The notes: generated by a model not told the origin, from the letters alone. Positions 18,574-29,011 are shown, counted from the stretch's first letter. The stretch is 64,000 nt of DNA from an uncultured Verrucomicrobia subdivision 3 bacterium (GCA_903872345.1 CAIQKM010000200.1:1-64000), one strand, 5' to 3'. Program-made: numbers and translations.

Positions 18574-20250
18574 TTACCAATTATCGGTGCGGAAGGGCGA
18601 GGCGGGGAGACCTTCTTTGTTATAGAGATTGCCGGCCGGGGAGTTGGCCCAGCCATAGCGAACGGCCACTGGTTGGGCAACCTGCGGGCTGGAAACGAGC
18701 ACGGTATGGCCGTCAATCCGGGCTTCGGCCGCCACCCAATTCCGGTCGGCTCCGGCCACGAAAAAGCCGGTCAGCCGGTCTTTGGAAAACGGTTTCACCC
18801 CCGGCGCATACCAGGGTGACTGGCCGATGGTGAGGCCGCCGCCGGTCTCCCGGAACGTCAGTCGGACCTGGCCGCCAGCCTCCGGATGGAAACTTTGATA
18901 GAGCGGTCCCGAAGCGACGAGCTTTTCCCGGTAAACCAGTTTTTTGGCCGCGAGCGCCAGGCGCCGGCCAACGTCCAGTTTATCCGCGGGATGAACGTCG
19001 TTGGGATTGCCGACATCAATGGTAATGGCCATGGCGGTGTTGGTGACGGCGAGCGTCATTAATTGGGCCTCGCGGAGCCAGGGCCAGCCGCTTTTGGCGA
19101 CGGGCACGGGATCAGCGCCATTGCAGGGAAGCTGGACGAAGAGAAACGGTAAGCCGGCGGCGGAAGCAAAGCCGGCGCTTTGCCATTGCCCGCGCCAGTC
19201 TTGGATCAGGCGGGGGAACAGGGTGCGGTATTCCAGGCCGGCGCTGCCATTATTTTCACCCTGATACCAGAGGATGCCGCGCAGGGCGAACGGGCGCAAC
19301 GGAGCAATCATGGCATTGTAATTGACGGTGGGCGTGGCCGGTCGGCGCGAAGGACTGGGGACGCCCATGGGATCGGGGTTGGTTGGTTCGGGGCGGCTGG
19401 GTTGGGGCTTGGCCCCGACGGGTTTGCCCGCCGCTTTGTCCGCGTTGTATTGTTTTGTGGCGGCGTTAAAGGCGGGGGCCACTTCGGCTTGCCACTTTTT
19501 AAGATCGGCCAGGTAGTTGGCTGCCAACTCGGGGTGCAGCCGGACTGCTTGCGATTGTTCGACCGCTTTATGCCAACGGTCGAGGACTTTGGTTAATGGC
19601 GGATTTTGGCTCAAGCCATCCAGACTGATCCACGTTTCGATGTCAGTGCCGCCCCAGGGCGCTTGAAGAACGGCGATGGGACAATGTTGGTCCAGCCGGA
19701 TTTCCCGGGCAAAAAAGTAGGCGACGCCGGAGAAGTTTTTCGCCGTGGCCGGGGTGCTGAGATCCCATTGGCCGTTGCAGTCTTCCGCCGGGGCGGCGGC
19801 GGTGAGGCGGGCAACCGAGAAAAAGCGCAACTCCGGGTCGAGCGCCTGCGGGATGACCTCGGCGGCATTGTGGGCCGAATTCAAGGGAAACCCCATGTTG
19901 GATTGACCGCCGGCGAGCCAGACATCACCCACAAGAACGTCGCTCAACTCCACGCGGTTTGTTTGTCCGGTTACCACCATAGTCCGCGATTCGGCGCTGG
20001 CCGGGAGGGCGTCCAATTGAACCCGCCAACGACCGCCGGCATCGGCGGTGGCGGTGCGATGCTGCCCCGCGAAATCCACGGTTACCGGCTCGCCAGGGTC
20101 GGCCCAGCCCCACACTGGGACGGTGGTTTCACGCTGGAGCACCATGTGGCTGGCGAACAGATGCGGTAATTTTACCGCCGCTTGGCTGCTTTGAACGGCC
20201 CAGGCGAGCGTGGCGCAGAGAGATGTTGTTTTCAATGTGTTCAGCATCAT
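18574..20250 (-). CDS. Exported sialate-O-acetylesterase-like (SASA) acetylesterase
   Basis: A 558-aa SGNH-fold acetylesterase. It has an N-terminal signal peptide (LCATLAWAVQSSQAAV), a beta domain (SHMVLQRETTVPVWGWADPG), and the SASA catalytic domain with nucleophile S117 in LAGGQSNMG. Further motifs are LWYQGENNGS and the D/H pair in PNDVHPADK. An insertion rich in Lys, Pro and Ala interrupts the domain around residues 260-310. In polysaccharide loci such enzymes usually deacetylate xylan, pectin or similar glycans and not sialic acid. It is the first gene of a two-gene operon with the beta-helix enzyme at 16177-18570. Confidence 0.88.
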   Translation of the reverse strand: MMLNTLKTTSLCATLAWAVQSSQAAVKLPHLFASHMVLQRETTVPVWGWADPGEPVTVDFAGQHRTATADAGGRWRVQLDALPASAESRTMVVTGQTNRVELSDVLVGDVWLAGGQSNMGFPLNSAHNAAEVIPQALDPELRFFSVARLTAAAPAEDCNGQWDLSTPATAKNFSGVAYFFAREIRLDQHCPIAVLQAPWGGTDIETWISLDGLSQNPPLTKVLDRWHKAVEQSQAVRLHPELAANYLADLKKWQAEVAPAFNAATKQYNADKAAGKPVGAKPQPSRPEPTNPDPMGVPSPSRRPATPTVNYNAMIAPLRPFALRGILWYQGENNGSAGLEYRTLFPRLIQDWRGQWQSAGFASAAGLPFLFVQLPCNGADPVPVAKSGWPWLREAQLMTLAVTNTAMAITIDVGNPNDVHPADKLDVGRRLALAAKKLVYREKLVASGPLYQSFHPEAGGQVRLTFRETGGGLTIGQSPWYAPGVKPFSKDRLTGFFVAGADRNWVAAEARIDGHTVLVSSPQVAQPVAVRYGWANSPAGNLYNKEGLPASPFRTDNW

Positions 20251-20337
20251 AGGATCAGTGCATTGGCCAGCCAGTGGCTGGCGCGGTTACAGGTAATTAG
20301 CAGGAAAGACGCCGGAACTTCACAAAGGTAAGCGACC

Positions 20338-20368
20338 ATTTTGCGTCGCGGGGGGTGTAAGTTGCGTC
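20338..20368 (-). promoter_or_regulatory. Operator site E
   Basis: Plus-strand ATTTTGCGTC at 20338-20347 and AAGTTGCGTC at 20359-20368 (TTGCGTC cores exactly 21 bp apart) read as direct GACGCAA repeats on the coding strand. The spacer on that strand is C-rich. The site is 88 nt upstream of the acetylesterase start. A GCTAAT hexamer at 20301-20296 may be the -10, farther away than at the other sites. Confidence 0.75.
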
Positions 20369-20378
20369 ATTGGCTCGC

Positions 20379-23300
20379 TTAAGGATACCGCAGACGGAAA
20401 AACCATGGCAGCGAGCCTGGAATCATGGGGTTGGTGAGGTTCAACTTGCCACCGGCGTCAAATTGATTGGTGGCCAGCACCGTCCAGTTGACGGCCGGTA
20501 ACGTCAAGTTGGTGGCGGCCAGTAGCAGGATATTTTCCCCTGCCAAGCCGTTCGCGCCGGTGAGAATCAGATTGGGGGCGGACCATTGAACGCCGGTAAA
20601 AACAGGCGCGGGGGGCGTCATGGTCACCTGCACGGTCAAATTGGTGGAACTCACGCCGGCGGAGCCATTGACCGTCAGAAGCACTTGGTAGCTGCCGGGA
20701 TTGGCAAAGAGGTGGGAGACGGCGAGGGCGGCGGTGTTGGTGGTCGAACCGTCGCCAAAATTCCAGGCGCGGTTGGTGATGCTACCCAACGACGTGTCGG
20801 TGAAGTTGGCGGTAAAGGGAGCCGGGCCATTCGTGGCGGCAGCGGTAAAGCCGGCGGCCACGAATTGAAAATTGGTGAGCAGCACGCTGGTGGCGGTGGT
20901 AACGACCAGGAAACTCGCGCCCGGCGCATTGACCACCGGCACGCGGCCGCCGGTGATGTTGGTGAAACCGCCACTCAAACCGGCGGCGGCAAGAATGGTA
21001 AAGCTATTGGTGGCGGCCGGTTGGAAATGATTAATCAGGCTGACATTCAGGCCGCCATTCAAAGCGGCCGCTCCAGAGATGGCGACGAAATCGTAATTGC
21101 TGACCGGGCTTTGAAAGGCGCTGGCTTGGGTAGATCCGCCGAGGTCAATGGCCAGCGCGCTGCCGGGGTAGTTGGTCAGGTTGCCGGTAATGGTGGTTTT
21201 GCCGGGCACGCCGAGGTCGCCGGGAGCGAGGGTGCCGCCATTGTTGTAAAGCGTGCCGTAAGTGCCGGGGGCATTCGATGATTGCAAAGCCGCCAGGCTG
21301 ATGGCGAAGGACGCGAGCGTTCCGCCGGAAAAGTTGAAGATTTGCCGGGCCCCGCTGGCGGCGGATTGTCCGCCTTTAACATTATAAGCCAGAACTTTGC
21401 CGGTGCCACATAAGGTGAACGTAGTGGTGGCCAGTTGATTGGAGTCGGCCCCCAGCCAGATGCCGTCGCCGTTGCCCGGTCCGTAGGGCACGATAATGGA
21501 ACCGCCGGAAAGCGTGTAATTGACGCTCTGTGGGGTGGCGACCGGGCCGTAGCCACCGAGGGAAAATGAACCTTCCGCCGTGTTGCTGACGATGACGATA
21601 TTGCCGCCGGTTTGGGTGCCGTTAAAGGCCAGATAGCCGGACTGCTGGGCGTTGTTGGCCCCGCTATTGCCGAAGCGGAACCCGTACGCAGTGTTGGAAA
21701 TGATGAGGTTGCCGCCGGTCAGGGAGAAAGTGGCATTGGCCAGGGATTCCGAGCAACGCTGGCCGCCGCTGACCAGCAGGGTGCCTGCTTGGATGACAAG
21801 GTTGGTGGCCGGAAACCCATACATACCGCCGCCGGCGATGACCGTGGCACCATTGAGCACGAGGCTCGCACCGCCGGGCTGCCAGTTGGCCGACAGGAAC
21901 CAAGACCCTCCGTTCAAGGCGAGGGAGCCGGCGGGGTTGGAAAGATTGACCGCAACCACGTTGGTTGACGCCGCCGAACCGTTAAGCGCCAGGGTGCCGC
22001 TGGCACTGTTGTTGACCACGTTGAAGGAATTACTGCCATCGGCAAAGTAAAGGGAGTTGGTCGCGCCGGGCAGCGTGCCGAAATTGGTAATGCAATCGAG
22101 CGAACTCAGGGACGTGATCGCCCCGGCGGGAGTGGCGGAATTAGTGCGGTTACAAAGCAAACTGCCGGCGGATAGCACGATGCCACCATTGAGAGAGCCG
22201 TTGGCACCGCCGTTGCCAAGCTGCAACAGCGAAGCGTTGACGGTGGTAAGACCGCCGCAGGTGTTGGAAGCCGCCAGGATCAGCGTGCCACCGCCGTTCA
22301 AGGCCAGGCTGCCGGGGCCGGTGATGCCATTGGTCACGGTCAGAGTATTGGCGAGGCTGAGCGTGCCGCCACCGGCGTTCAGCGTGAGGGTCCGGTTGTT
22401 AAAGGTGAGCAGTCCGCCGGCGGTGATTTGCAGGGAGCCGCCCGCGAGCACCACAGAATTACCCGGCGAACCGAGATTAGAGTCGGTGCCAATGGCCACG
22501 GTGCCACCGTTGACCGTGAGCGGGCCGGTGAAAGAGTTGTTGGCCGCGAGGGACAGCGTGCCGCCGCCGGTTTTGATGAGGTTGCCCGGGCCGCTGATAA
22601 CGCTGCTCACAGCGGTGTTGTCCGGTTGATTGAATTGGAGGGTGGCGTTATTGGTTACGGGTCCGCTTCCCAACGTGCCGGAAACGGTGCCGTTGCCAAC
22701 GGTGAGGAGGCCCTGATTGACGACGGTGGCACCGGTATAATCATTGGTGGTTAGCATCGTCAGGCTGCCGCCGCCATCCTTTTGCAACCCGGTGTTGCCG
22801 GAGATTTTCCCGGATCCGCTCAAGGTGTAATTTTGCGTGGCATTCACATCGACAAATGCCGGGGAATTGGTGGCGGTGAGATTTATTGACGGGTTATCGG
22901 AACCGGTATCGCCGAACGTGACCGAGTCCCCATCCCAGAAGGCGACCGGGGCATTGGAAGCCAGCCAGACTGGGTTGTTGGTGTTTTTATTCCACAGGTT
23001 GGCGATGCCATCCCCCTGCCAGATGATATTGGCGGGGGTATGACCGGGGGCAAAGGGAGTGAAGGTCACGGTGGCGGGCGACCAAGCCTGGCCCCATACA
23101 TTGGTGGCGAAAAAGCGGTAATAATAAGTCGCGCCAGCCAGACTGGTAAGATTAGTGGCGAGCGGGCCGGCATTTTGCAGGCCGAGCGACGCGGTGTTCT
23201 GCCAGGCGGCCAGGCTGGAGCCACCGTCGTTGGTGCCCCAGCAGACAAAGACGGTGGTGTTGGAATCGAACTGCGGATAAACCAGCGAGCCATTGAGGGT

Positions 23301-25823
23301 GGCGGAACCGGAGCCGAGGGCGGTCGTCGGACCGCTGGTTACATAAGGACTGAAACCCGGTGCATTGGTGCGGCTTTCGTCACTATAAAGCCCGATCATT
23401 TCAAACGGAATGGGACTGAACGCAGGCACGTCCGTATAGACTGTGGACGTGGGCAGCAGGCGGCAGTCGTTACCGGGCAAATTGATAAACCCGGGGTCGC
23501 CGGCATAGTTCAGGTTCGGACCGGATTGCATGGCGCTTTGGCTGGACGTGACGAATGAATTAGCCGGCGAGCCTGGCACCACCTGTTTCCAAAGATAGGC
23601 GGTGGGGCAGAGGACGGCGGCATTTTCTTCAATGGTGGCAGGCAGCAGGGCTTCAAATTGGGCCCCATAATGACTGTTGCAAAACAGGTTGTTGTAACAT
23701 TCTACCGACTGTTGGTTGCCATTGGTGACCTGGGTGCCGTCGTGGTAGATGACGCCATATCCTTGCGACTCGGCGGCGCTGGTTTTGAGGCTCGTGACAT
23801 TGCCGTAGATGTGCATGCCGAAGTGATCCTGATCGAAGTCAATGCCATTGCCGAGGGGCGTGTCGTGCATGAAATTGTACCGGAAGGTGTGGTTGCCATG
23901 GCGCCAGAGATAATCGTAACTGTAGAACGCGCCCAGATCATCGGAAACCGTCTGGTATTCGCCGATGTCATTGTACTCGAAGAGGCTGTCCCAACTGCCG
24001 TGCAGGACGGCGGAATGCGGCGAGCCGGCGATGAGATTGTGGGCTACGCGCATGCCCACGGCGGGCTCGTGATTGCCGAGCAAGGCGCCGCCGTAACCGG
24101 CTTCCACGGCGGCGGCGTAAACGCGGGCCACGCGGGAAAAATTGGTGATCAGATTGTTGACCACATAATCGTGCGCGGGAATTCGCAAGGCGGCGTTGTT
24201 GGTCTCATAACCGCCACGGAGCAGGACGCCGCCGCCGGCGAGGTCGTGCAGGTTGCAATCCACCACGCCATTGGTGCCGCCATTCAGGATATCCGCCGCA
24301 TAATTTCCCAAGTTGTAAAACGTACAGCCCACAATCAAATCCTGCACCCCGTTGGTGAGGTAAATGCCTTGGGCCAGCCCGGCGGTAAACGTGAGCGATT
24401 GAAAAACGATATTGCTGCCGCCGCCAACCTGTACCAGAGGAACGGCCAAATCGGAGATCACCACACTGCCGTTCGTCAGCGGGCCGGGGGCGTAGAAATA
24501 AATTTTGTGGCGGTTGAAATCCATGGCCCATTCCCCGGGTTGATCCATTTCTTCCAGCAGGTTCAGCGCCCAGAAGGGTTCCTGATAACTGCCCTTGGGA
24601 CGAATAAAAGCACTGCCAAAACCGCCCTGCGGCGTGGCGTTGGTGGCCATTTCAAATACCAGGGCGTTGGTGTCTATGCCCCGGACTTTGGCGCCGTTAA
24701 CGGCCCAGGCAACCAGCCAGTAGCCTTGCAGCCAGAGGCCGCCGTTGGTGAGGGCGGTCTGCCAGCGCGCCACATGCGCGGCGTCGTTGGTCCCATAGTG
24801 AAACGCGCCCCCCACGGGGATGAGGTTTTGGTTGCTGTCGGTATAAGTGCCGGCGGCGTTCAAATAATTGGTGCCGCTGGCATCGGTGGCGACCCCGTTC
24901 ATCAGCATGTTGGGGGTCAGCAGATCGTCGTTGGTAGGATTATGATTCGGATACCGCGACAAAAACATCCGCTGACCGTTGTAAATGAGTTCGCACAGGT
25001 TGCCGGAGTAGGCCGGGTTGTAAGGATCCACAATGGTCCAAGTATTGAAACTGGCCGGCAGGGAAGTGTGGGTGATACCGGCGGAGGCCAGGTCGAGTTC
25101 CCAAAGGTTGGTGGGATTCAGGCCGGGAGCAACGCGGTTGGTCTGGCTGGAATTGAGCGGCACAAAACTGGCGGCGGGAATGGCTTTGCCACCGGAGATG
25201 ACGGCCGTTTCGTTTGGGTAACCACGATACACCACCGGCGCGGCCACGGTTCCGGAATCGTTGGCATTGGTCAGCATCAGGGTATTCGTGCGAAAATATG
25301 TGCCGCCCCGGAGCCACACGGTGACGCCACCCGCCGGCAGGGGCCGGGGCAGGGTGCGCACCGTATTGCGGGCCTGCTCCAAGGTGAGAAACGGCGCGGT
25401 CAGCGTGCCCGGATTGGTGTCCGCGCCGTTGGGGGCGACATAAAAGTTGGTGCCGCTCACCGGTTGCGGCAGGCGCACCCGCACTTGCCAGCCGGCGTTG
25501 CTGGACACGCCGCCGGCAAATGTCTGGCCACAGGTCAGCAAATGGGTGCCGACATCAAAGACCGCCGGAAAGTAAGTAAACGAGTTGCTATTGGAGCCAA
25601 CCTGACCACTGGTGGCGGACAAGGTGCCGTCCAGCCGCCAGGTGTAATTGGTGGCGGCGGCTGGAAGCGAGAAAATGGCGCTGGAACCCGCATCCACCAC
25701 GGTCTGGCTGGCGCGGCCGGCTGGGCCCAAAAAACCGGTTGAAGCGAAGAAAATGAGCAGGAAAACGCGCCACCAGATGATCCCGGAGCGGAATGACGCG
25801 ATCCGGACGGAGAGTGCGCACAT
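20379..25823 (-). CDS. Giant beta-helix plus autotransporter-repeat plus PKD protein (copy 1)
   Basis: About 1814 aa from the ATG at 25823, chosen because it follows the pseudopilin stop by 14 nt and gives a signal peptide (WWRVFLLIFFASTGFLGP). Order: an Ig-like domain, a DUF1565-type start of a right-handed beta-helix (FYVAPNGADTNPGTL, LRGGTYFRTNTLML), helix coils to about residue 760, a fibronectin-like segment (TVFVCWGTNDGG), autotransporter-associated repeats at about 930-1400 (GGGTLSLAANNSFTGPLTV), the LAPG...YYD-like closing module, a PKD domain (AWNFGDGSTTN), and a C-terminus ending FFRLRYP. It is closely related to the protein at 29012-34420. Likely an extracellular glycan-binding or degrading protein co-transcribed with a pseudopilin. 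Confidence 0.85.
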   Translation of the reverse strand: MCALSVRIASFRSGIIWWRVFLLIFFASTGFLGPAGRASQTVVDAGSSAIFSLPAAATNYTWRLDGTLSATSGQVGSNSNSFTYFPAVFDVGTHLLTCGQTFAGGVSSNAGWQVRVRLPQPVSGTNFYVAPNGADTNPGTLTAPFLTLEQARNTVRTLPRPLPAGGVTVWLRGGTYFRTNTLMLTNANDSGTVAAPVVYRGYPNETAVISGGKAIPAASFVPLNSSQTNRVAPGLNPTNLWELDLASAGITHTSLPASFNTWTIVDPYNPAYSGNLCELIYNGQRMFLSRYPNHNPTNDDLLTPNMLMNGVATDASGTNYLNAAGTYTDSNQNLIPVGGAFHYGTNDAAHVARWQTALTNGGLWLQGYWLVAWAVNGAKVRGIDTNALVFEMATNATPQGGFGSAFIRPKGSYQEPFWALNLLEEMDQPGEWAMDFNRHKIYFYAPGPLTNGSVVISDLAVPLVQVGGGSNIVFQSLTFTAGLAQGIYLTNGVQDLIVGCTFYNLGNYAADILNGGTNGVVDCNLHDLAGGGVLLRGGYETNNAALRIPAHDYVVNNLITNFSRVARVYAAAVEAGYGGALLGNHEPAVGMRVAHNLIAGSPHSAVLHGSWDSLFEYNDIGEYQTVSDDLGAFYSYDYLWRHGNHTFRYNFMHDTPLGNGIDFDQDHFGMHIYGNVTSLKTSAAESQGYGVIYHDGTQVTNGNQQSVECYNNLFCNSHYGAQFEALLPATIEENAAVLCPTAYLWKQVVPGSPANSFVTSSQSAMQSGPNLNYAGDPGFINLPGNDCRLLPTSTVYTDVPAFSPIPFEMIGLYSDESRTNAPGFSPYVTSGPTTALGSGSATLNGSLVYPQFDSNTTVFVCWGTNDGGSSLAAWQNTASLGLQNAGPLATNLTSLAGATYYYRFFATNVWGQAWSPATVTFTPFAPGHTPANIIWQGDGIANLWNKNTNNPVWLASNAPVAFWDGDSVTFGDTGSDNPSINLTATNSPAFVDVNATQNYTLSGSGKISGNTGLQKDGGGSLTMLTTNDYTGATVVNQGLLTVGNGTVSGTLGSGPVTNNATLQFNQPDNTAVSSVISGPGNLIKTGGGTLSLAANNSFTGPLTVNGGTVAIGTDSNLGSPGNSVVLAGGSLQITAGGLLTFNNRTLTLNAGGGTLSLANTLTVTNGITGPGSLALNGGGTLILAASNTCGGLTTVNASLLQLGNGGANGSLNGGIVLSAGSLLCNRTNSATPAGAITSLSSLDCITNFGTLPGATNSLYFADGSNSFNVVNNSASGTLALNGSAASTNVVAVNLSNPAGSLALNGGSWFLSANWQPGGASLVLNGATVIAGGGMYGFPATNLVIQAGTLLVSGGQRCSESLANATFSLTGGNLIISNTAYGFRFGNSGANNAQQSGYLAFNGTQTGGNIVIVSNTAEGSFSLGGYGPVATPQSVNYTLSGGSIIVPYGPGNGDGIWLGADSNQLATTTFTLCGTGKVLAYNVKGGQSAASGARQIFNFSGGTLASFAISLAALQSSNAPGTYGTLYNNGGTLAPGDLGVPGKTTITGNLTNYPGSALAIDLGGSTQASAFQSPVSNYDFVAISGAAALNGGLNVSLINHFQPAATNSFTILAAAGLSGGFTNITGGRVPVVNAPGASFLVVTTATSVLLTNFQFVAAGFTAAATNGPAPFTANFTDTSLGSITNRAWNFGDGSTTNTAALAVSHLFANPGSYQVLLTVNGSAGVSSTNLTVQVTMTPPAPVFTGVQWSAPNLILTGANGLAGENILLLAATNLTLPAVNWTVLATNQFDAGGKLNLTNPMIPGSLPWFFRLRYP

Positions 25824-25837
25824 GCGAGGATGGTGGC

Positions 25838-26680
25838 TTAATGACCGCCCAAGCCGCCGCACCAAAACCGGTTCCACGGGGTGGGGGCATCGTGCGAAGC
25901 CGGCCGAACCAGGGGAATGTAACCCTCCTTCTCCCCGGTGGAATCAGGTTTGCGGGCCTCGGAGTGGCCGTCGAAAAAGACGATCACGCCGCTGCCATCA
26001 TTGTAGTAATTGCCTTGATCGGCGGCAAAGCCGCCGGCAATGGTGGTGAGATGCTTGCCACTATGCGGGCAGAGCGGATAATAACCGGCGTTGAATCCGT
26101 CCACAAATTCCGCAAACGACCAGCCGCCGTTGTTCCAAACGGCGCCCGCACAGGTCATCAGGCAGGTATCAGTGGGTTTGGTGGAGGTGGACAGTTTTAC
26201 CAAAAATTCATTGATCCCGGCCTCGGTATCGGTGGGGAACCAGGGGATGTTGCGATTGCCGGCATAGGAAGGCATATTGGTGGAGATGCCACTGAGGCTC
26301 ATCATCCGTTGATAAGCGGCCGGGCATTCCACCAAGCCCGCCAAATTGGCTGTTTTCCATCCGATGTAGTTTTTCCAGGAGTCGGAGCAGGTGAAGTTGG
26401 GGTCATAGGTGGTGTTGGCGCGACCCGCCATGCAAAAGATCGGACAGATGTAATCATGAAAATCATCGGCGTACATGTTTGCGGCAATGCCCATCTGCCG
26501 CAGGGTGCTGGTGCATTTGATGCGCAGAGCTTTCTCCTTGGCCTTCGCCAGCGCGGGCAGGAGCATGGCGGCCAGAATGGCGATAATGGCAATGACCACC
26601 AGCAGTTCGATGAGGGTGAATCCGGCGGCGGCGGAAGGACGGTGTTGCCGGCGCGGCCAGTGGATGGAACTGAGATTCAT
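25838..26680 (-). CDS. Type II secretion pseudopilin-like protein (copy 1)
   Basis: A 280-aa protein with a class III prepilin signal: cleavage is predicted after G20 in [17 protein letters not shown], with the conserved E at mature position 5 and one N-terminal membrane helix. The large C-terminal domain has the family H-X9-DG-like ending [13 protein letters not shown]. It is first in an operon with the giant beta-helix protein at 20379-25823. It is not part of a T2SS gene set, and its paralogue at 44228-45040 also heads a glycan operon. Operator site D lies 54 nt upstream. Possible roles are a substrate-binding surface filament subunit or a cargo-specific minor pseudopilin. Confidence 0.9.
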   Translation of the reverse strand: MNLSSIHWPRRQHRPSAAAGFTLIELLVVIAIIAILAAMLLPALAKAKEKALRIKCTSTLRQMGIAANMYADDFHDYICPIFCMAGRANTTYDPNFTCSDSWKNYIGWKTANLAGLVECPAAYQRMMSLSGISTNMPSYAGNRNIPWFPTDTEAGINEFLVKLSTSTKPTDTCLMTCAGAVWNNGGWSFAEFVDGFNAGYYPLCPHSGKHLTTIAGGFAADQGNYYNDGSGVIVFFDGHSEARKPDSTGEKEGYIPLVRPASHDAPTPWNRFWCGGLGGH

Positions 26681-26733
26681 AATCGGGTTATTGATGATTA
26701 CTTTAATTCGCCTGCTCCTCCAGCCAAGGGGTT

Positions 26734-26764
26734 ATTTTGCAACAGGGACGGGGTGTTTTGCGGC
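26734..26764 (-). promoter_or_regulatory. Operator site D
   Basis: Plus-strand ATTTTGCAAC at 26734-26743 and GTTTTGCGGC at 26755-26764, exactly 21 bp apart. The spacer (AGGGACGGGGT) is almost the same as that of site C. A TTAAAG -10-like hexamer lies 27 nt after the proximal half (26706-26701). Confidence 0.75.
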
Positions 26765-26769
26765 ACAAC

Positions 26770-28923
26770 TTAAGTGCCGAAATTCCGGTTGCCATCCTGG
26801 TCCGGCGTCTTGGTAGAGCGGTGCCGACCGGTTTCCGTGTCCGGGGGCAGTGTCCGTCGGTAAGCATCGGTATGCAGGCCGATTTTGCCGAAGGGGACGG
26901 GTTCGAACCCGGGAATTTTTTGAAAGACAACCGAGTCAGGTTTCAGCGTGTAATCCCCTTGGGCGGCATTCACGAAACCCGGATCGGCGGCGGTCACAAA
27001 ATTGTCCGCCGTGTGCAGCAGGCCGGGGTTGGCCTGCCGTTCGCGGGCCAGCTTTGATTGAATGGGTTCGCCGGATTGCATCACCACCAGGTTGCGTTCA
27101 AATTTGGTCCGCAAAGGCAGTTCCGGATGATTGGCGAGCAGATTGGTCATTTCCGGAAACTGCACCGACCAGGGCGGGCGGGTTGGCTGGATGGCCAGTA
27201 CGGCCGAATGTAAACGCGAATTGGTGGCATAGCCGCGCGCCACGCCGCGATCGTCCAAGCCAAACACAGGGCCCTGGTCTTTGACGAATATATTATTGAT
27301 GACCTGATGGTCGGGGCCCGAGGCAATCCAGACACCAGTGCGGGAGCCGGCAAAGACGTTGCCAAAAACCAGATTTCCGGACGCGCCGTCATCCGGGTTC
27401 ACGCCGCCGACGGTGTCATGGATATAATTATAACGGATGACGACTCCGCGAATGGTCCAGTCCAGCCAGGAGTAAAATGCGCCGACGTCGCCGGAACCAA
27501 AGCCGCAGTTGAAAATTTCGTTGTATTCAAAGACGTTGTTCTGGCCGGATACGAGCACGGCATCGCGCGGGGCGTCATGGATCAGATTGTTGGCGACGCG
27601 GATACCGACGGCGTCGGTAAAACCGCCGCCATTGGGCAGCCCGCCAAAGCCGACGTCCACCGCCGGGGAGTACATTGCCTTGAGCACGGCGTAGTCATGC
27701 AGATGGTTGTTGAGGACAACATTTTCCGAGGGAATGAGTTTTTGTTTGTCACCGCCGGAAACATAAATGCAACCTTCACCCACCCGGTAAATATCACAGC
27801 TCTGGACGCCACTGTGCCGACCGTTCAGCACCACGCCCCGGCGGGCGAGGTTGCGGAGCGTGCAGCCGGCAATGAGGACGGACTCCCCATTTTTTACGAC
27901 GATGCCGTCCCCCAGCGAGGCTTCGAGGGTGAGGCCAATAATTTGAACATGGGCGGCTCCCTGCACCGAAATCAAGGGTTGATCCAGTTGGGAAATCATT
28001 AATTCGCCGGGGCCGGCCGGCGGCCAGAGGAACAGCGTTTGGGTGGCAAAATCCACCGCCCATTCGCCGGGCTGGTCAATTTCCTCCAGGAGGTTCACGG
28101 CGCACCACGGCTCCTGGCCGTTCCCGGCCGGGCGGGTGTATTTGTTGCCAATCCCAGCCGGGATGCCGGCTTGAAAAGTAATGGTGTGGCCGGCGGTATT
28201 AATTTCCGCGACCCGGATGGCGGGGTCTTCCCAAGGCACGCGCCATTGGCCTTTGAGCCAAACCTCCGGGTTGCTTGCCCAGCGGGCCGGTCGTTCGTCA
28301 CGATATTCGAACGTTCCGGGTGTTTTGGCATCGCCATTGACGATGGCACGTTTCATGGTCGTCCAGCCGGTATTCGGCCAGCGGGAAAGCGGGAGTCGCT
28401 TGCCGTTCCAAAACAATTCAAACAGTCCGCCGCTGTCACTGAACACCGGGGGAAACGGACCGGCGTGTTGCAAGCCAAGCGCGCGAATGGAGGCGCACAC
28501 GATATGGTCGCGGGCGGAGGCATCCAACCGGGCGGCGACTTTGGGATCGGTCACCGGCTGGAACTCGGCGAGTTTCAGCACCCGGCCGCCCAGAATTTCA
28601 ACCGGCTGGTCACCGGCGGCCTGATAAATGACGGGCGCTGCACCGGTGCCGGAATCTTCCGCCGTGAGGCTGAGGAAGTTGGTGAAACAATATTTGCCTG
28701 GCCGTATTTCCACGGTGATGCCGCCGGGTGGCAGAGCACCGCCCGCCTTGATGCTCCGGATTTCATCGCGGGCGCGGGTGATGGTAGCAAAAGCCGAGGT
28801 GATGGTTTTGCCGTCGTGACGGTCATCGCCGTCCGGGGCGACAAACAATTCAGCGGCGGCCCAGGGTTTGCTCAGGCTGAGCAGCAGGGCCGCGGCGGTG
28901 GCCAAGGTTTTGGAAACATGCAT
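26770..28923 (-). CDS. Exported right-handed beta-helix protein (possible lyase/hydrolase)
   Basis: 717 aa from the ATG at 28923, which gives a tight signal peptide (ATAAALLLSLSKPWAAAE). It starts with the same DUF1565-like module as the two giant proteins (ELFVAPDGDDRHDGKTITSA, GGITVEIRPGKY). A right-handed beta-helix follows with coil motifs such as HVQIIGLTLEASLGDGIVV and NNLIHDAPRDAVLVSGQNN. It lacks the autotransporter repeats and PKD domain, so it looks like the catalytic half alone. Relatives include polysaccharide lyases and GH families of the beta-helix fold. Catalytic residues cannot be picked from one sequence. It has its own operator, site C. Confidence 0.8.
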   Translation of the reverse strand: MHVSKTLATAAALLLSLSKPWAAAELFVAPDGDDRHDGKTITSAFATITRARDEIRSIKAGGALPPGGITVEIRPGKYCFTNFLSLTAEDSGTGAAPVIYQAAGDQPVEILGGRVLKLAEFQPVTDPKVAARLDASARDHIVCASIRALGLQHAGPFPPVFSDSGGLFELFWNGKRLPLSRWPNTGWTTMKRAIVNGDAKTPGTFEYRDERPARWASNPEVWLKGQWRVPWEDPAIRVAEINTAGHTITFQAGIPAGIGNKYTRPAGNGQEPWCAVNLLEEIDQPGEWAVDFATQTLFLWPPAGPGELMISQLDQPLISVQGAAHVQIIGLTLEASLGDGIVVKNGESVLIAGCTLRNLARRGVVLNGRHSGVQSCDIYRVGEGCIYVSGGDKQKLIPSENVVLNNHLHDYAVLKAMYSPAVDVGFGGLPNGGGFTDAVGIRVANNLIHDAPRDAVLVSGQNNVFEYNEIFNCGFGSGDVGAFYSWLDWTIRGVVIRYNYIHDTVGGVNPDDGASGNLVFGNVFAGSRTGVWIASGPDHQVINNIFVKDQGPVFGLDDRGVARGYATNSRLHSAVLAIQPTRPPWSVQFPEMTNLLANHPELPLRTKFERNLVVMQSGEPIQSKLARERQANPGLLHTADNFVTAADPGFVNAAQGDYTLKPDSVVFQKIPGFEPVPFGKIGLHTDAYRRTLPPDTETGRHRSTKTPDQDGNRNFGT

Positions 28924-28970
28924 GGTAATGGCGGCATTAAACGGCAAACAGCCGCCGGCCGTCAGATGTT

Positions 28971-29001
28971 ATTTTGCGTCGGGGACGGGGCGTTTTGCGT
29001 C
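28971..29001 (-). promoter_or_regulatory. Operator site C (best-conserved copy)
   Basis: Plus-strand ATTTTGCGTC at 28971-28980 and GTTTTGCGTC at 28992-29001 are near-perfect repeats 21 bp apart. On the coding strand they read GACGCAAAAC, a C-rich spacer (GCCCCGTCCCC), then GACGCAAAAT. The site is 48 nt before the ATG at 28923. TTTAAT at 28941-28936 is a -10 candidate, 29 nt after the proximal copy. Confidence 0.85.
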
Positions 29002-29011
29002 AGCGGTACGT

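Noticed and set aside
23658-25742. 694-codon open frame on the plus strand
   Set aside because: It is antisense to the beta-helix protein at 20379-25823, with biased composition and no recognisable motif.
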